From: Terrimonas pollutisoli
Lineage (GTDB): Bacteria; Bacteroidota; Bacteroidia; Chitinophagales; Chitinophagaceae
DNA length: 64,000 bases
Assembly (NCBI RefSeq): GCF_029360765.1
Contig: NZ_JARKNA010000018.1
Span: forward strand, 62,001 to 126,000
Direction: 5' to 3'
The notes below the pieces were generated by a model. That model was not told where the DNA came from. It worked only from the letters and a program-made list of their open reading frames with translations, and searched no databases. The position numbers and the translations under genes are program-made. This document shows, one piece after another, positions 9,117-15,868 of the stretch. The stretch's first letter is position 1, and each line of letters starts with the position of its first letter.

Positions 9117-9706
9117 ATGGCTATACGGCGGAAACAGGATGACAGTACCCTCTTCTACTTCTGCACATTTACTTGCTACAACTGGTTACCATTAGTCGAT
9201 AAGGTAAAAGGATATGACCTGGTGTATAAATGCCCGTCCGACCGGTCGTCCGGGCGGAGTTTGACTATTTAATTAAAGGATCAAGGCTATGGTACTGTAG
9301 CTTATGTAATCATGCCGAATCATGTGCATACGATACTTTATTTCCCCGAAGCAGGGTTTAATCTCAATAAGATAATTGGAAACGCTAAGCGGTTCAGGGC
9401 TTATGAAATACTAAGCCGGTTACAGCGGTTAAATGAAACAACCCTATTGAGTCATCTTGCCGGTGCCGTGACCGAAAGAGAAAAGAAAAAGGGCCAATTG
9501 CATAAGGTGTTTACAGACTCCTTTGATGCCAAAGGCATTTACAATCAAAATTTTTTAACCAGAAGCTTCAATATATACATCGAAACCCTGTGAGTGGTAA
9601 TTGGAACCTGGTAAAAGATTACACCGAATATGAACATAGCAGTGCTTCATTCTATGAAACCGGATTGGCGAGAGGTTATGAGCCTTTTGATTACCGATTG
9701 TTGTAG
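9117..9706 (+). pseudogene. RAYT transposase (Y1_Tnp/HUH), copy 1, disrupted
   Basis: Translation starts MAIRRKQDDSTLFYF and breaks after VYK, where 26 bp of GC-rich palindrome plus a further 4-bp change (TTAA) lead into a stop. The frame resumes with the HUH motif (MPNHVHTILYF) at 9312. A further frame change at the heptamer TTTTTTA (9551-9557) joins NFL to NQKLQYIHRNPV, the conserved end of the family, ending at the TAG at 9704. Without the insertions the gene is 560 bp, exactly as in copy 2. It is not expected to make a full transposase. Confidence 0.85.
9233..9258 (+). repeat. 26-bp GC-rich palindromic micro-insertion in RAYT copy 1
   Basis: These 26 bases (centre CCGACCGGTCG) are absent from the otherwise matching position of copy 2, where the flanking bases TATAAATG and GTTTGAC abut. 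The element is an imperfect palindrome and encodes PSDRSSGR in the interrupted frame. Confidence 0.8.
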
Positions 9707-9715
9707 AGGCTTATA

Positions 9716-9745
9716 CACCGGGGTTGGCTTGGCCAAACCCCGGTG
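9716..9745 (-). repeat. REP hairpin, right end of RAYT copy 1
   Basis: CACCGGGGTTGGCTTGG followed by CCAAACCCCGGTG: the reverse complement of the left-end REP with small changes, so the element is framed by inverted REPs. Confidence 0.85.
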
Positions 9746-9915
9746 AGACAGAGTCTGATTGTGGTAAAGGGAGACCCCGGAAGGACAAAAATTAGAAGGT
9801 CGAAGAATTTTACTGCAACTCCCACTGCATTGACAACTTCCTGTTGTACTTTGTACAGGTGAATAGTCGTATTCCTGTTTGAGGAAAGTCAACTTGAAAT
9901 TATAACCCAAATATT

Positions 9916-10983
9916 ATGAGAATCTTCGTTTTGGCATTCTTATTCCATTACACGGTAACTGCTATTGCTCAACCCAAACCCGGTTATAAATCCATTTTCA
10001 TCGAAGATAAAACCTGGGTTGACGCGAAAAATCTTTTAAATGACTCTACCCTGGTGGTAATTCCACTAGGTGCAGCCGCCAAAGAACATGGACCACACTT
10101 GTTGCTGAAAAACGACTGGCTAATCACCGATTACCTTACTCAACGAATAGCAAAGGAAGAAAGAGCTATTATATATCCCACTATCAACTATAATTTTTAT
10201 CCCGGTTTTATAGAATATCCCGGCTCAACTTCTCTTTCAATCGAAACAAGTGTGGATATGCTGGTAAACCTTTGCTGGATCATTTCAAGACAAGGTCCAA
10301 AGAGATTCTACATCCTGAACTCTGGCGTTTCAACTACCATGCCACTCAAAATTGCAGCGGAGCAATTGGCAAACATGGGCATTTTGATGATGTACTCCGA
10401 CCCGCTTTCGTTAATAAAAGATGCAGAATTAAAAGTGAGGCAACAACCCGAAGGCACACACGCCGATGAAATTGAAACATCCATGATGCTATACATGGCT
10501 CCCACAACTGTTGATATGACTAAAGCCGCCCGGGAAATTCCAACCATCGAAAAATCCGGGCCATGGTCACCAACCCCGGAAGGAAGAGGTACTTATCACC
10601 CTTTGGGAATTTATGGCGATGCAACACTTGCAACCAGGGAAAAAGGAGAAGTGGTTGTTGAATGGTATATTAAAGGTATCCGGGATGATATGAAAAAACT
10701 GAGAATTGCATCAGTACCCAAGGTAAATACTTTTGACCCCGCTGCTTTTGTAGGCACTTATGTTGACTCAAGTGAAAAAGAATTGAGTATTGTTTGGCGA
10801 GACGATTATCTCTGGATCAAACAACCCGGTCAGCCCGACAGAAGATTGTTTTTTCGTAGCCCCAATAAATTTTTTGTTGGCCTGTTTGGTGAGATGATAT
10901 TTTTCAGCAATTCATCAGGAAAAATTAATCATGTCTATGCCAATTTACAAAGTGTGGATTATCTTCTCACCCGGAAAAAATAA
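9916..10983 (+). CDS. Secreted creatininase-family amidohydrolase-like protein
   Basis: The 355-residue product has a signal peptide ending AIAQ, unlike classical cytoplasmic creatininases. Residues ~40-260 match the creatininase fold: LGAAAKEHGPHLLLKND supplies the Glu, His and Asp metal ligands, HADEIETSMM the next conserved block and GIYGDATLATREKG the last. The usual NGH motif carrying a further metal ligand reads NSGVST instead, so either the subfamily binds metal differently or it has lost activity. A ~90-residue C-terminal beta-rich extension (from about 270) is not part of the enzyme. The gene sits alone between the two RAYT copies; creatininase-fold enzymes open small cyclic amides, but the substrate here is unknown. 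Confidence 0.82.
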   Translation: MRIFVLAFLFHYTVTAIAQPKPGYKSIFIEDKTWVDAKNLLNDSTLVVIPLGAAAKEHGPHLLLKNDWLITDYLTQRIAKEERAIIYPTINYNFYPGFIEYPGSTSLSIETSVDMLVNLCWIISRQGPKRFYILNSGVSTTMPLKIAAEQLANMGILMMYSDPLSLIKDAELKVRQQPEGTHADEIETSMMLYMAPTTVDMTKAAREIPTIEKSGPWSPTPEGRGTYHPLGIYGDATLATREKGEVVVEWYIKGIRDDMKKLRIASVPKVNTFDPAAFVGTYVDSSEKELSIVWRDDYLWIKQPGQPDRRLFFRSPNKFFVGLFGEMIFFSNSSGKINHVYANLQSVDYLLTRKK

Positions 10984-11115
10984 TCGAGGGATAAGTATTT
11001 GTAAAGACGATTGTAGATTTTCTTTCTCCGCGAATCTCTCTGTTGCAGTTGAGTGTTGCTGAGGACTTTCAGTTCATGCGGGGTCTCCCCAATTCTCAAT
11101 AAAAGTAAGCGGTCC

Positions 11116-11147
11116 CGCCGGGGTTTGGCCCAAGCCAACCCCCGGCG
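11116..11147 (+). repeat. REP hairpin, left end of RAYT copy 2
   Basis: Same palindrome as at 9055-9085 with one extra C in the right arm. Confidence 0.85.
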
Positions 11148-11178
11148 AGTGAGACTCTTCATATATTTAGAATTAGAA

Positions 11179-11758
11179 ATGGCTATACGGCGGAAACAGG
11201 ATGACAGTACCCTCTTCTACTTCTGCACATTTACTTGCTACAACTGGTTACCATTAGTCGATAAGGTAAAAGGATATGACCTGGTGTATAAATGGTTTGA
11301 CTATTTAAAGGATCAGGGCTATGGTACTGTAGCTTATGTAATCATGCCGAATCATGTGCATATGATACTCTATTTCCCCGAAGCAGGGTTTAATCTCAAT
11401 AAGATAATTGGAAACGCTAAGCGGTTCATGCCTGCCGGCAGGCAGGCAGGGCTTATGAAATAGTAGACCGGTTACAGCAGTTAAATGAAACAACCATATT
11501 GAATCATCTTGCCGGTGCTGTGACCGAAAGAGAAAAGAAAAAGAGCCAATTGCATAAGGTGTTTACAGATTCCTTTGATGCCAAAGGCATTTACAATCAA
11601 AATTTTTTAACCAGAAGCTTCAATATATACATCGAAATCCTGTGAGTGGTAATTGGAACCTGGTAAAAGATTACACCGAATATGAACATAGCAGTGCTTC
11701 ATTCTATGAACCCGGATTGGCGGGAGGTTATGAGCCTTTTGATTACCGATTGTTGTAG
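11179..11758 (+). pseudogene. RAYT transposase (Y1_Tnp/HUH), copy 2, disrupted
   Basis: From MAIRRKQDDSTLFYF the frame is open through the HUH motif (IMPNHVHMILYF) to NAKRF, where a 20-bp palindrome shifts the frame and gives a stop after MPAGRQAGLMK. Beyond the insertion the frame continues as RAYEIVDRLQQLNETT and again needs a -1 shift at TTTTTTA (11603-11609) to reach NQKLQYIHRNPVSGNWNLV and the TAG at 11756. The catalytic tyrosine region is downstream of the break, so this copy should be inactive. Confidence 0.85.
11429..11448 (+). repeat. 20-bp palindromic micro-insertion in RAYT copy 2
   Basis: A perfect 16-bp palindrome TGCCTGCCGGCAGGCA followed by a repeated GGCA. Copy 1 lacks it (GCGGTTCA runs directly into GGGCTTATG). 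A related 21-bp block is in frame inside mqnC at 27171-27191. Confidence 0.85.
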
Positions 11759-11767
11759 AGGCTTATA

Positions 11768-11798
11768 CACCGGGGTTGGCTTGGGCCAAACCCCGGTG
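11768..11798 (-). repeat. REP hairpin, right end of RAYT copy 2
   Basis: CACCGGGGTTGGCTTGGG then CCAAACCCCGGTG, inverted relative to the REP at 11116-11147. Confidence 0.85.
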
Positions 11799-11880
11799 AG
11801 ACAGAGTCTGATTGTGGTAAAGGGAGACCCCGGTTGGACGAAATATTTTATAGCCGTTCATGAGCCTTTTGAGTCAATTA

Positions 11881-11921
11881 TGGTGCAATTATGATGCAAT
11901 TGATGCAATTATGGTGCAATT
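11881..11921 (+). repeat. Short tandem repeats of TGNTGCAATT
   Basis: Four units with the core TGCAATT (preceded by TGG, TGA, TGA, TGG) lie head to tail between RAYT copy 2 and, slightly overlapping, the 3' end of the AlbA_2 gene. The repeat supplies the last codons and stop of that gene. Confidence 0.7.
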
Positions 11922-13237
11922 CCTAATTCATAGTACGAGCCGGCACCCTTTGTTTCTGACGACTTCAAAATTCTTTTTTTTACCAGCGATTGCAAATCTC
12001 TTGTAGCGGTAATCCTTGCTACACCCAAAATATCCTGATACTCTTTATTAGTTATTTTTCCTTTCTCTTTCACAAACAAAACTGCTTTTATCTGTCTGCC
12101 GTTAAGCCCCAACTTTTTCAACTGTTCCTCTGTTAAGATGTTTTTGAAAAGCGTAATACTGAATCCTCCATCCAATTCCTGCATTTCGGGTTCTGGTAAT
12201 TCGGCCTGTTTACAGGTGTCCAGAATTTTGATAGTACCACGACCCCATGCGTCAATGTAACCTCCTTTGAAAGCAACGTCTGCAATTATTGGGTTCCTCG
12301 GTCTTGAAGAATGAGAACGTTTCAATGCAGCTAATGTCAGACCTTCTGGTAAAGTGCCTTCATTCCAGATACTTATTTTGTCGTCATACACACGGATTTG
12401 AATGGGTGCTCCCATGTAGTTGCGATGCACCAGTGCATTCAATAACATTTCACGAAGAGCAGGTAAAGGATATTCGCCTTTTTCAATTCGGTGTATCCCT
12501 TCAAATTCTATTGAACGGATAAGAAACTTATGATTGAGCTGATTTAAAACTGCCTGCAGCAGTACAATTAAATTCCCTTCTTCTGTTTCCTGAAATTTTA
12601 TATCTGTATCATCTTGTCCGAACCGTCCAATCTTTACAAAAATGTTCGGATAGAATTTGCCGGGGTCTTTGCCGAATAAAATAATGGCTGCTCTTTTCAA
12701 TTGACCGTTTTCAGTAAGCCGCAACTTTTCAAATAATTCAGGAATGCTAAGTCCATGATTGTTTTCAGGAAGGCGACCAGCATTTTCAGAAGCAGCAAGA
12801 AATGTCTTCACTGCTTTTTCATCAATATCATCAAACGTTGCTCTTTGCTCAACAACATCATCCCATGTTTTACCGGATTTCTTTAAAAGAAATTCATTGA
12901 GTGTCGCTCCTGTCAATTCCTGCTTGGTGCTTCCACTTCTATAATAATACCTGCCTCTTACCGAGATGGGGACAGAGTAGGGCTGTGTAATGACTTCAAT
13001 TAAATGCTTTCCATGCTCTTCATGCAGATTCACTTCCACGGTAATACCCATTGCATTCCTGATCTTATTGGGTATATCATCCATCAATTTCTTGTAATCG
13101 GGAACATCAACCACATTGCCATTATCATCTTTACCGATATAAATAACGCCACCATTGGCATTTGCAAATCCACAAATCCATTTCAGGTAATCATCATGCC
13201 AGCTTTGTTTGTATTCTATGTTTTGTTGTTCGGGCAT
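11909..13237 (-). CDS. AlbA_2 (Schlafen-like) ATP-binding transcriptional regulator
   Basis: The 442-residue product has an N-terminal AlbA_2 domain (residues ~5-120; EYKQSWHDDYLKWICGFANA then GGVIYIGKDDNG), a middle linker, a GHKL-type ATPase C-terminal module (REMLLNALVHRNY around residue 265, then GGYIDAWGRGTIKI), and a winged helix near the end (LNGRQIKAVLFVKEKGKI... ARITATRDLQSLVKK). Proteins of this build are widespread, often mobile, and are annotated as regulators or helicase-related; the actual target is usually unknown. It stands alone in an accessory stretch between a RAYT element and broken defence genes, so acquisition by transfer is likely. The C-terminus overlaps a short tandem repeat. 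Confidence 0.85.
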   Translation of the reverse strand: MPEQQNIEYKQSWHDDYLKWICGFANANGGVIYIGKDDNGNVVDVPDYKKLMDDIPNKIRNAMGITVEVNLHEEHGKHLIEVITQPYSVPISVRGRYYYRSGSTKQELTGATLNEFLLKKSGKTWDDVVEQRATFDDIDEKAVKTFLAASENAGRLPENNHGLSIPELFEKLRLTENGQLKRAAIILFGKDPGKFYPNIFVKIGRFGQDDTDIKFQETEEGNLIVLLQAVLNQLNHKFLIRSIEFEGIHRIEKGEYPLPALREMLLNALVHRNYMGAPIQIRVYDDKISIWNEGTLPEGLTLAALKRSHSSRPRNPIIADVAFKGGYIDAWGRGTIKILDTCKQAELPEPEMQELDGGFSITLFKNILTEEQLKKLGLNGRQIKAVLFVKEKGKITNKEYQDILGVARITATRDLQSLVKKRILKSSETKGAGSYYELGIAP

Positions 13238-13292
13238 TGTTTTTTTTGTATGTCTTGTTCCTCAAAAGGCGGAATGCCGGGTTTAGCGTAGG

Positions 13293-13494
13293 CTAATCTG
13301 CCATTCTGTTCTTCTTAAAATTTTCCGCTTGCTCAAAAATCTCATCATATACTTCGTCTCTTTCAACCGGAATAAGACTCTAAATTATCTGTATTACCTC
13401 TGTTAACGAAATTGCTAAATCCCATTACATCAAGAAAGGCGACGAACTTATCTTGAAGATTATCTTTTAAGTTTAATGTTGAAGCGGTCGACAT
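13293..13494 (-). pseudogene. Two fused gene fragments (start of one ORF, tail of another)
   Basis: From the ATG at 13494 a 43-codon ORF reads MSTASTLNLK, DNLQDKFVAFLDVMGFSNFV, and stops at 13363. FVAFLDVMGFSNFV resembles the N-terminus of uncharacterised proteins with a nucleotidyl-cyclase-like fold, but too little is left to be sure. The next frame (13367-13293) encodes PVERDEVYDEIFEQAENFKK plus a few residues and a stop, a helical tail like those at the end of some large restriction or helicase subunits. Both ends look like real protein, with the middle missing. The remainder of 13238-13545 contains nothing else I can support. Confidence 0.4.
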
Positions 13495-13545
13495 TCTTTA
13501 AGGGTTTATAATGCTTATGCAAATACTTTTGTTGTGTGTTCGTAC

Positions 13546-14115
13546 TTATGTCCTACGTAGAGGCGATGGTAAAAAATTGTCAATTTCTGCATCACTAAAT
13601 GTCAACTCTTCGTTTATTTTAAGTGCTTTTTGTGCATCTCCATAGGCTTTACTAAATGTTCTTGGGGAACCTTTATATGTTTTGGTTAGCTCACCTTGCA
13701 ACTCGTCACGTTTTAATATTATTTCACTTGGTGTAACAAGTCTTGCTTTCAAATCTGTCAAAAGCGATAAGTATCGTTCTCGTATTTCAAGCAATTCAAG
13801 TGCCGCTGTCACATGCTTTTGGATTGTTTCGCCTAAATTATATTCTTTCAAAAAGCTGGTTAGGCCAAATTGGATTGCAGATAAAATCGTACTGACGATT
13901 AATGCCCATTGCTGTCCATTAAATACACGAACTAGTAAACCTGTTGTAATTAATGCAGCCAAAATAATTTGAGCATTTTTGATTTGATTGTTTCTCCTTG
14001 TTAAAATATCTGCACACTTCTCCTGTGTTTTGTGAGAGTAAACAATTTTACCATAATTCTCTCGCAATTGAGAGTCTAATAATTCATAATCGCTATAAGG
14101 GGAATTTTTTTCCAT
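13546..14115 (-). CDS. SLATT-domain two-TM effector (CBASS-type)
   Basis: I choose the ATG at 14115 (MEKNSPYSDYELLDSQLREN), which overlaps the last 23 bp of the CD-NTase remnant, rather than the longer ORF that runs antisense-like through it. The 189-residue product has a short helical N-terminus, two adjacent transmembrane helices (about residues 47-90: IILAALITTGLLVRVF and ALIVSTILSAIQFGLTSFL) and a C-terminal helical hairpin region with ETIQKHVTAALELLEIRERY. This is the SLATT (SMODS- and SLOG-associating 2TM effector) architecture; such proteins are predicted to form pores in the inner membrane when a CD-NTase makes its nucleotide signal. Its partner NTase is broken here, so the effector is probably silent or orphaned. 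The ORF itself is intact. Confidence 0.82.
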   Translation of the reverse strand: MEKNSPYSDYELLDSQLRENYGKIVYSHKTQEKCADILTRRNNQIKNAQIILAALITTGLLVRVFNGQQWALIVSTILSAIQFGLTSFLKEYNLGETIQKHVTAALELLEIRERYLSLLTDLKARLVTPSEIILKRDELQGELTKTYKGSPRTFSKAYGDAQKALKINEELTFSDAEIDNFLPSPLRRT

Positions 14116-14612
14116 AAATTTCTCTCCATTTAGATTTTGCTGTAGTTTCATATTTCTCTTTCTCAATAGCTTCACGAGAAATATTATAACACCGTAAAGC
14201 TTTATACTGAAAGTTGCCTTTAGTATAGACGTATTGCTTGCTACCAACAGCTAACCAGTATTGTTGAGTTTCGCTTTGATTTTTCAGATATTCAAAAAAG
14301 TCTCTACTAATCCAATCAAAGTAAGTGTACGATTTACCTTTGTATTGGTAGTCTTTCATGAAGTTATATGCAAGTGTGTCAATTAATAAGCCTCCAATTG
14401 GTACATTCCATGTCAATGGCCAATCTGCTTTGTTACAGGCGGTTAAAACAACTATTGAAAAAACTTACAAATCTTATATGAAAGTCAGTATTCCAAAAGT
14501 CTTTGTTCAATTGTTTTGTAATTCTTTTGTATCGGTAGGTGATTTTGTCAACGATATCGGTCGACATTCTCAAATTATTATTGAAGGTTTCAAACCAGTT
14601 AGAAATGCTCAT
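14093..14612 (-). pseudogene. CD-NTase (SMODS nucleotidyltransferase) of a CBASS locus, deleted and partly inverted
   Basis: Three pieces of one gene are visible. (1) 14612-14484 minus: MSISNWFETFNNNLRMSTD then YRYKRITKQLNKDFWNTD, the N-terminus of SMODS proteins. (2) About 14415-14483, read on the PLUS strand: NGQSALLQAVKTTIEKTY, a conserved middle block of the same family, now inverted. (3) 14410-14093 minus: WNVPIGGLLIDTLAYNF, SYTYFDWISRDFFEYLKNQ and a tail, the C-terminal domain. The catalytic core (the GS motif and the metal-binding aspartates) is missing, so no cyclic nucleotide can be made. The reading frame also differs between pieces. The gene directly precedes and overlaps the SLATT effector, the usual CBASS order. 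Confidence 0.8.
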
Positions 14613-14888
14613 AGTCTTAGGGTCTTTTTAGCATGACACACAACATGTGCTCGTATGTAAAATACGTTACTAACATTAATACACAATTTTTTCAATTATC
14701 TCTTTTCAAGCTACTTAGCCACAAAAACGCTATTCATAAAAGTAGCGCAAATACAATTCACTTTAATAGTAAATTATCCAGCGGATATACAATTTTTGTA
14801 TCATCGTCACATCAGTTCCCTTTTTCGACAGATGCATGATAAAACTGTGTGGCGAAAAAGTATGATCCTCGCAAGTCCTGGATGCATG

Positions 14889-14917
14889 CAAAAAAGGGTG
14901 TCAGTTTCCCGACACCC
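14889..14917 (-). terminator. Intrinsic terminator of the GLPGLI gene
   Basis: Stem GGGTGTC (14896-14902) with GACACCC (14911-14917); read leftwards it is followed by TTTTTTGC. It lies 22 bp after the stop of the leftward gene at 14939. The rest of 14613-14888 shows no gene or structure I can support. Confidence 0.85.
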
Positions 14918-14938
14918 TCTCTTTAAAGCTTATTATCA

Positions 14939-15730
14939 TCAATCCATTCGTACTCTAAAATTTCCGCCCTGGTTGTTTTTTTGCATTTCGTCCATCATCT
15001 TATTTCTTTCTTTGATAAACTCATCCGGAGTTACTTTCTTTCCTTTGGTTGGTTCTTTGATGGCAGCAATATCTGCTTTGGGAGAAATTTCCACTGCAGT
15101 ATGTATGGTCCTTCCGTTGTTGGTTTCGAGGCTTAAAATAAGACCCGGTAATTGCCCCTGCACTTCGGGACCAACAGAAACCGGGATATCCGTAGTAAAC
15201 CAGGCCACAATGGCGGATGTATCATCAACTTCCTTTCGCACCATTTTTCCATTGTCGATTGACATCATCATTCTTTTGCCGATTCGTTGCGAAGTGGCTT
15301 TGCGGCAGAGATGATCCAGGATGGTTTTTGTTTCGTCGGTTAGTTTCCAATTACCCCGCCGAATACTATCGGTGATCAAAAATTTTTTATCGAAGAATTC
15401 GCGGAGCTCCACTTTTTTTGATTTTTCAAGATCACAGAATGTGACATCATCGGCGCCGCCGCCAAAACCACGAATCATCATTCCTCCACCTCCCGGATTT
15501 TCTTCGGGCATTTCATCTTCCATTTGCCGGATGATCATCTGGCTATTGGCAAAATCCATTTCAAACTTATCGGTCCTGGTCCTGGGCATTTCCCGTTCAG
15601 GACCAGCATCATCTGCAATCCGAATTTGTAGTTGGACGGTTCGCTGGTATATTACTTTACCTTCTTTTTGCTGTGCCTGCAAGCTGGCCACGGAAAACAT
15701 TGCCAGTACACAAAAAACTATCTTGTTCAT
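14939..15730 (-). CDS. GLPGLI family secreted protein
   Basis: 263 residues with a signal peptide ending SLQAQ. The family signature is seen as GQLPGLILSLE around residue 190, preceded by WKLTDETKTILDHLCRKATS and AWFTTDIPVSVGPE, both typical of the family. A glycine-rich insertion (NPGGGGMMIRGFGGGADD) and a long Lys/Glu/Met-rich C-terminal tail (DEFIKERNKMMDEM) are extras. GLPGLI proteins are Bacteroidota-specific, predicted periplasmic or surface-exposed, and of unknown function; several are linked to metal- or envelope-related genes. The gene is divergent from the histidine kinase operon and has its own terminator. Confidence 0.9.
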   Translation of the reverse strand: MNKIVFCVLAMFSVASLQAQQKEGKVIYQRTVQLQIRIADDAGPEREMPRTRTDKFEMDFANSQMIIRQMEDEMPEENPGGGGMMIRGFGGGADDVTFCDLEKSKKVELREFFDKKFLITDSIRRGNWKLTDETKTILDHLCRKATSQRIGKRMMMSIDNGKMVRKEVDDTSAIVAWFTTDIPVSVGPEVQGQLPGLILSLETNNGRTIHTAVEISPKADIAAIKEPTKGKKVTPDEFIKERNKMMDEMQKNNQGGNFRVRMD

Positions 15731-15796
15731 TTGTAGTTGATTTTAAACCGAAGCTACTATACAGGGAAAACACAGTCGGTTAACCAGCCTTGCATT

Positions 15797-15851
15797 AAGG
15801 TTAATAAAGGTTAATGCGGTTTAAAATGCGGCCAGCATTCAATTACATTTG
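15797..15851 (+). promoter_or_regulatory. Promoter with direct-repeat operator upstream of the kinase operon
   Basis: A Bacteroidota-type -7 box TACATTTG lies at 15844-15851, 17 bp before the kinase ATG. Upstream are two direct repeats AAGGTTAAT at 15797-15805 and 15807-15815, centres 10 bp apart, the spacing expected for two OmpR-type subunits on one face of the helix. Autoregulation by the downstream response regulator is an inference. Confidence 0.45.
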
Positions 15852-15868
15852 TACAGCAATTAAATGGT

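Larger units (their letters stand above)
9020..9778 (+). mobile_element. RAYT (REP-associated tyrosine transposase) element, copy 1
   Basis: The element is bounded by short inverted ends (GGGGTCCTCCC at 9020, GGGAGACCCC ending at 9778) and carries a REP hairpin just inside each end (9055-9085 and 9716-9745) in opposite orientation. Between them lies a decayed Y1/HUH transposase gene. A second copy at 11080-11831 is almost identical apart from small insertions. The homology between copies runs from about 9008 to about 9788. This architecture, a single-domain IS200-like transposase framed by inverted REPs, is typical of RAYTs. Confidence 0.85.
11080..11831 (+). mobile_element. RAYT element, copy 2
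   Basis: Ends are GGGGTCTCCCC at 11080 and GGGAGACCCC ending at 11831, inverted relative to each other. REP hairpins lie at 11116-11147 and 11768-11798. It is nearly identical to copy 1 and in the same orientation, so the two copies plus the creatininase gene form a 2.8-kb unit resembling a composite element. Homology starts near 11068 (TTTCAGTTCATGCGGGG) and fades shortly after 11840. Confidence 0.85.

Noticed and set aside
14093..14247. Longer SLATT start at 14247
   Set aside because: The 44 extra residues overlap the CD-NTase C-terminus in another frame and add an implausible hydrophobic leader; the ATG at 14115 fits the family length and operon overlap.
14358..14636. 92-codon plus-strand ORF as a gene
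   Set aside because: Only its central part (NGQSALLQAVK...) is meaningful, as an inverted CD-NTase piece; the rest is antisense to the NTase ends.
14796..15314. 172-codon plus-strand ORF
   Set aside because: It lies antisense to the GLPGLI gene and starts in the terminator region; no protein-like pattern.
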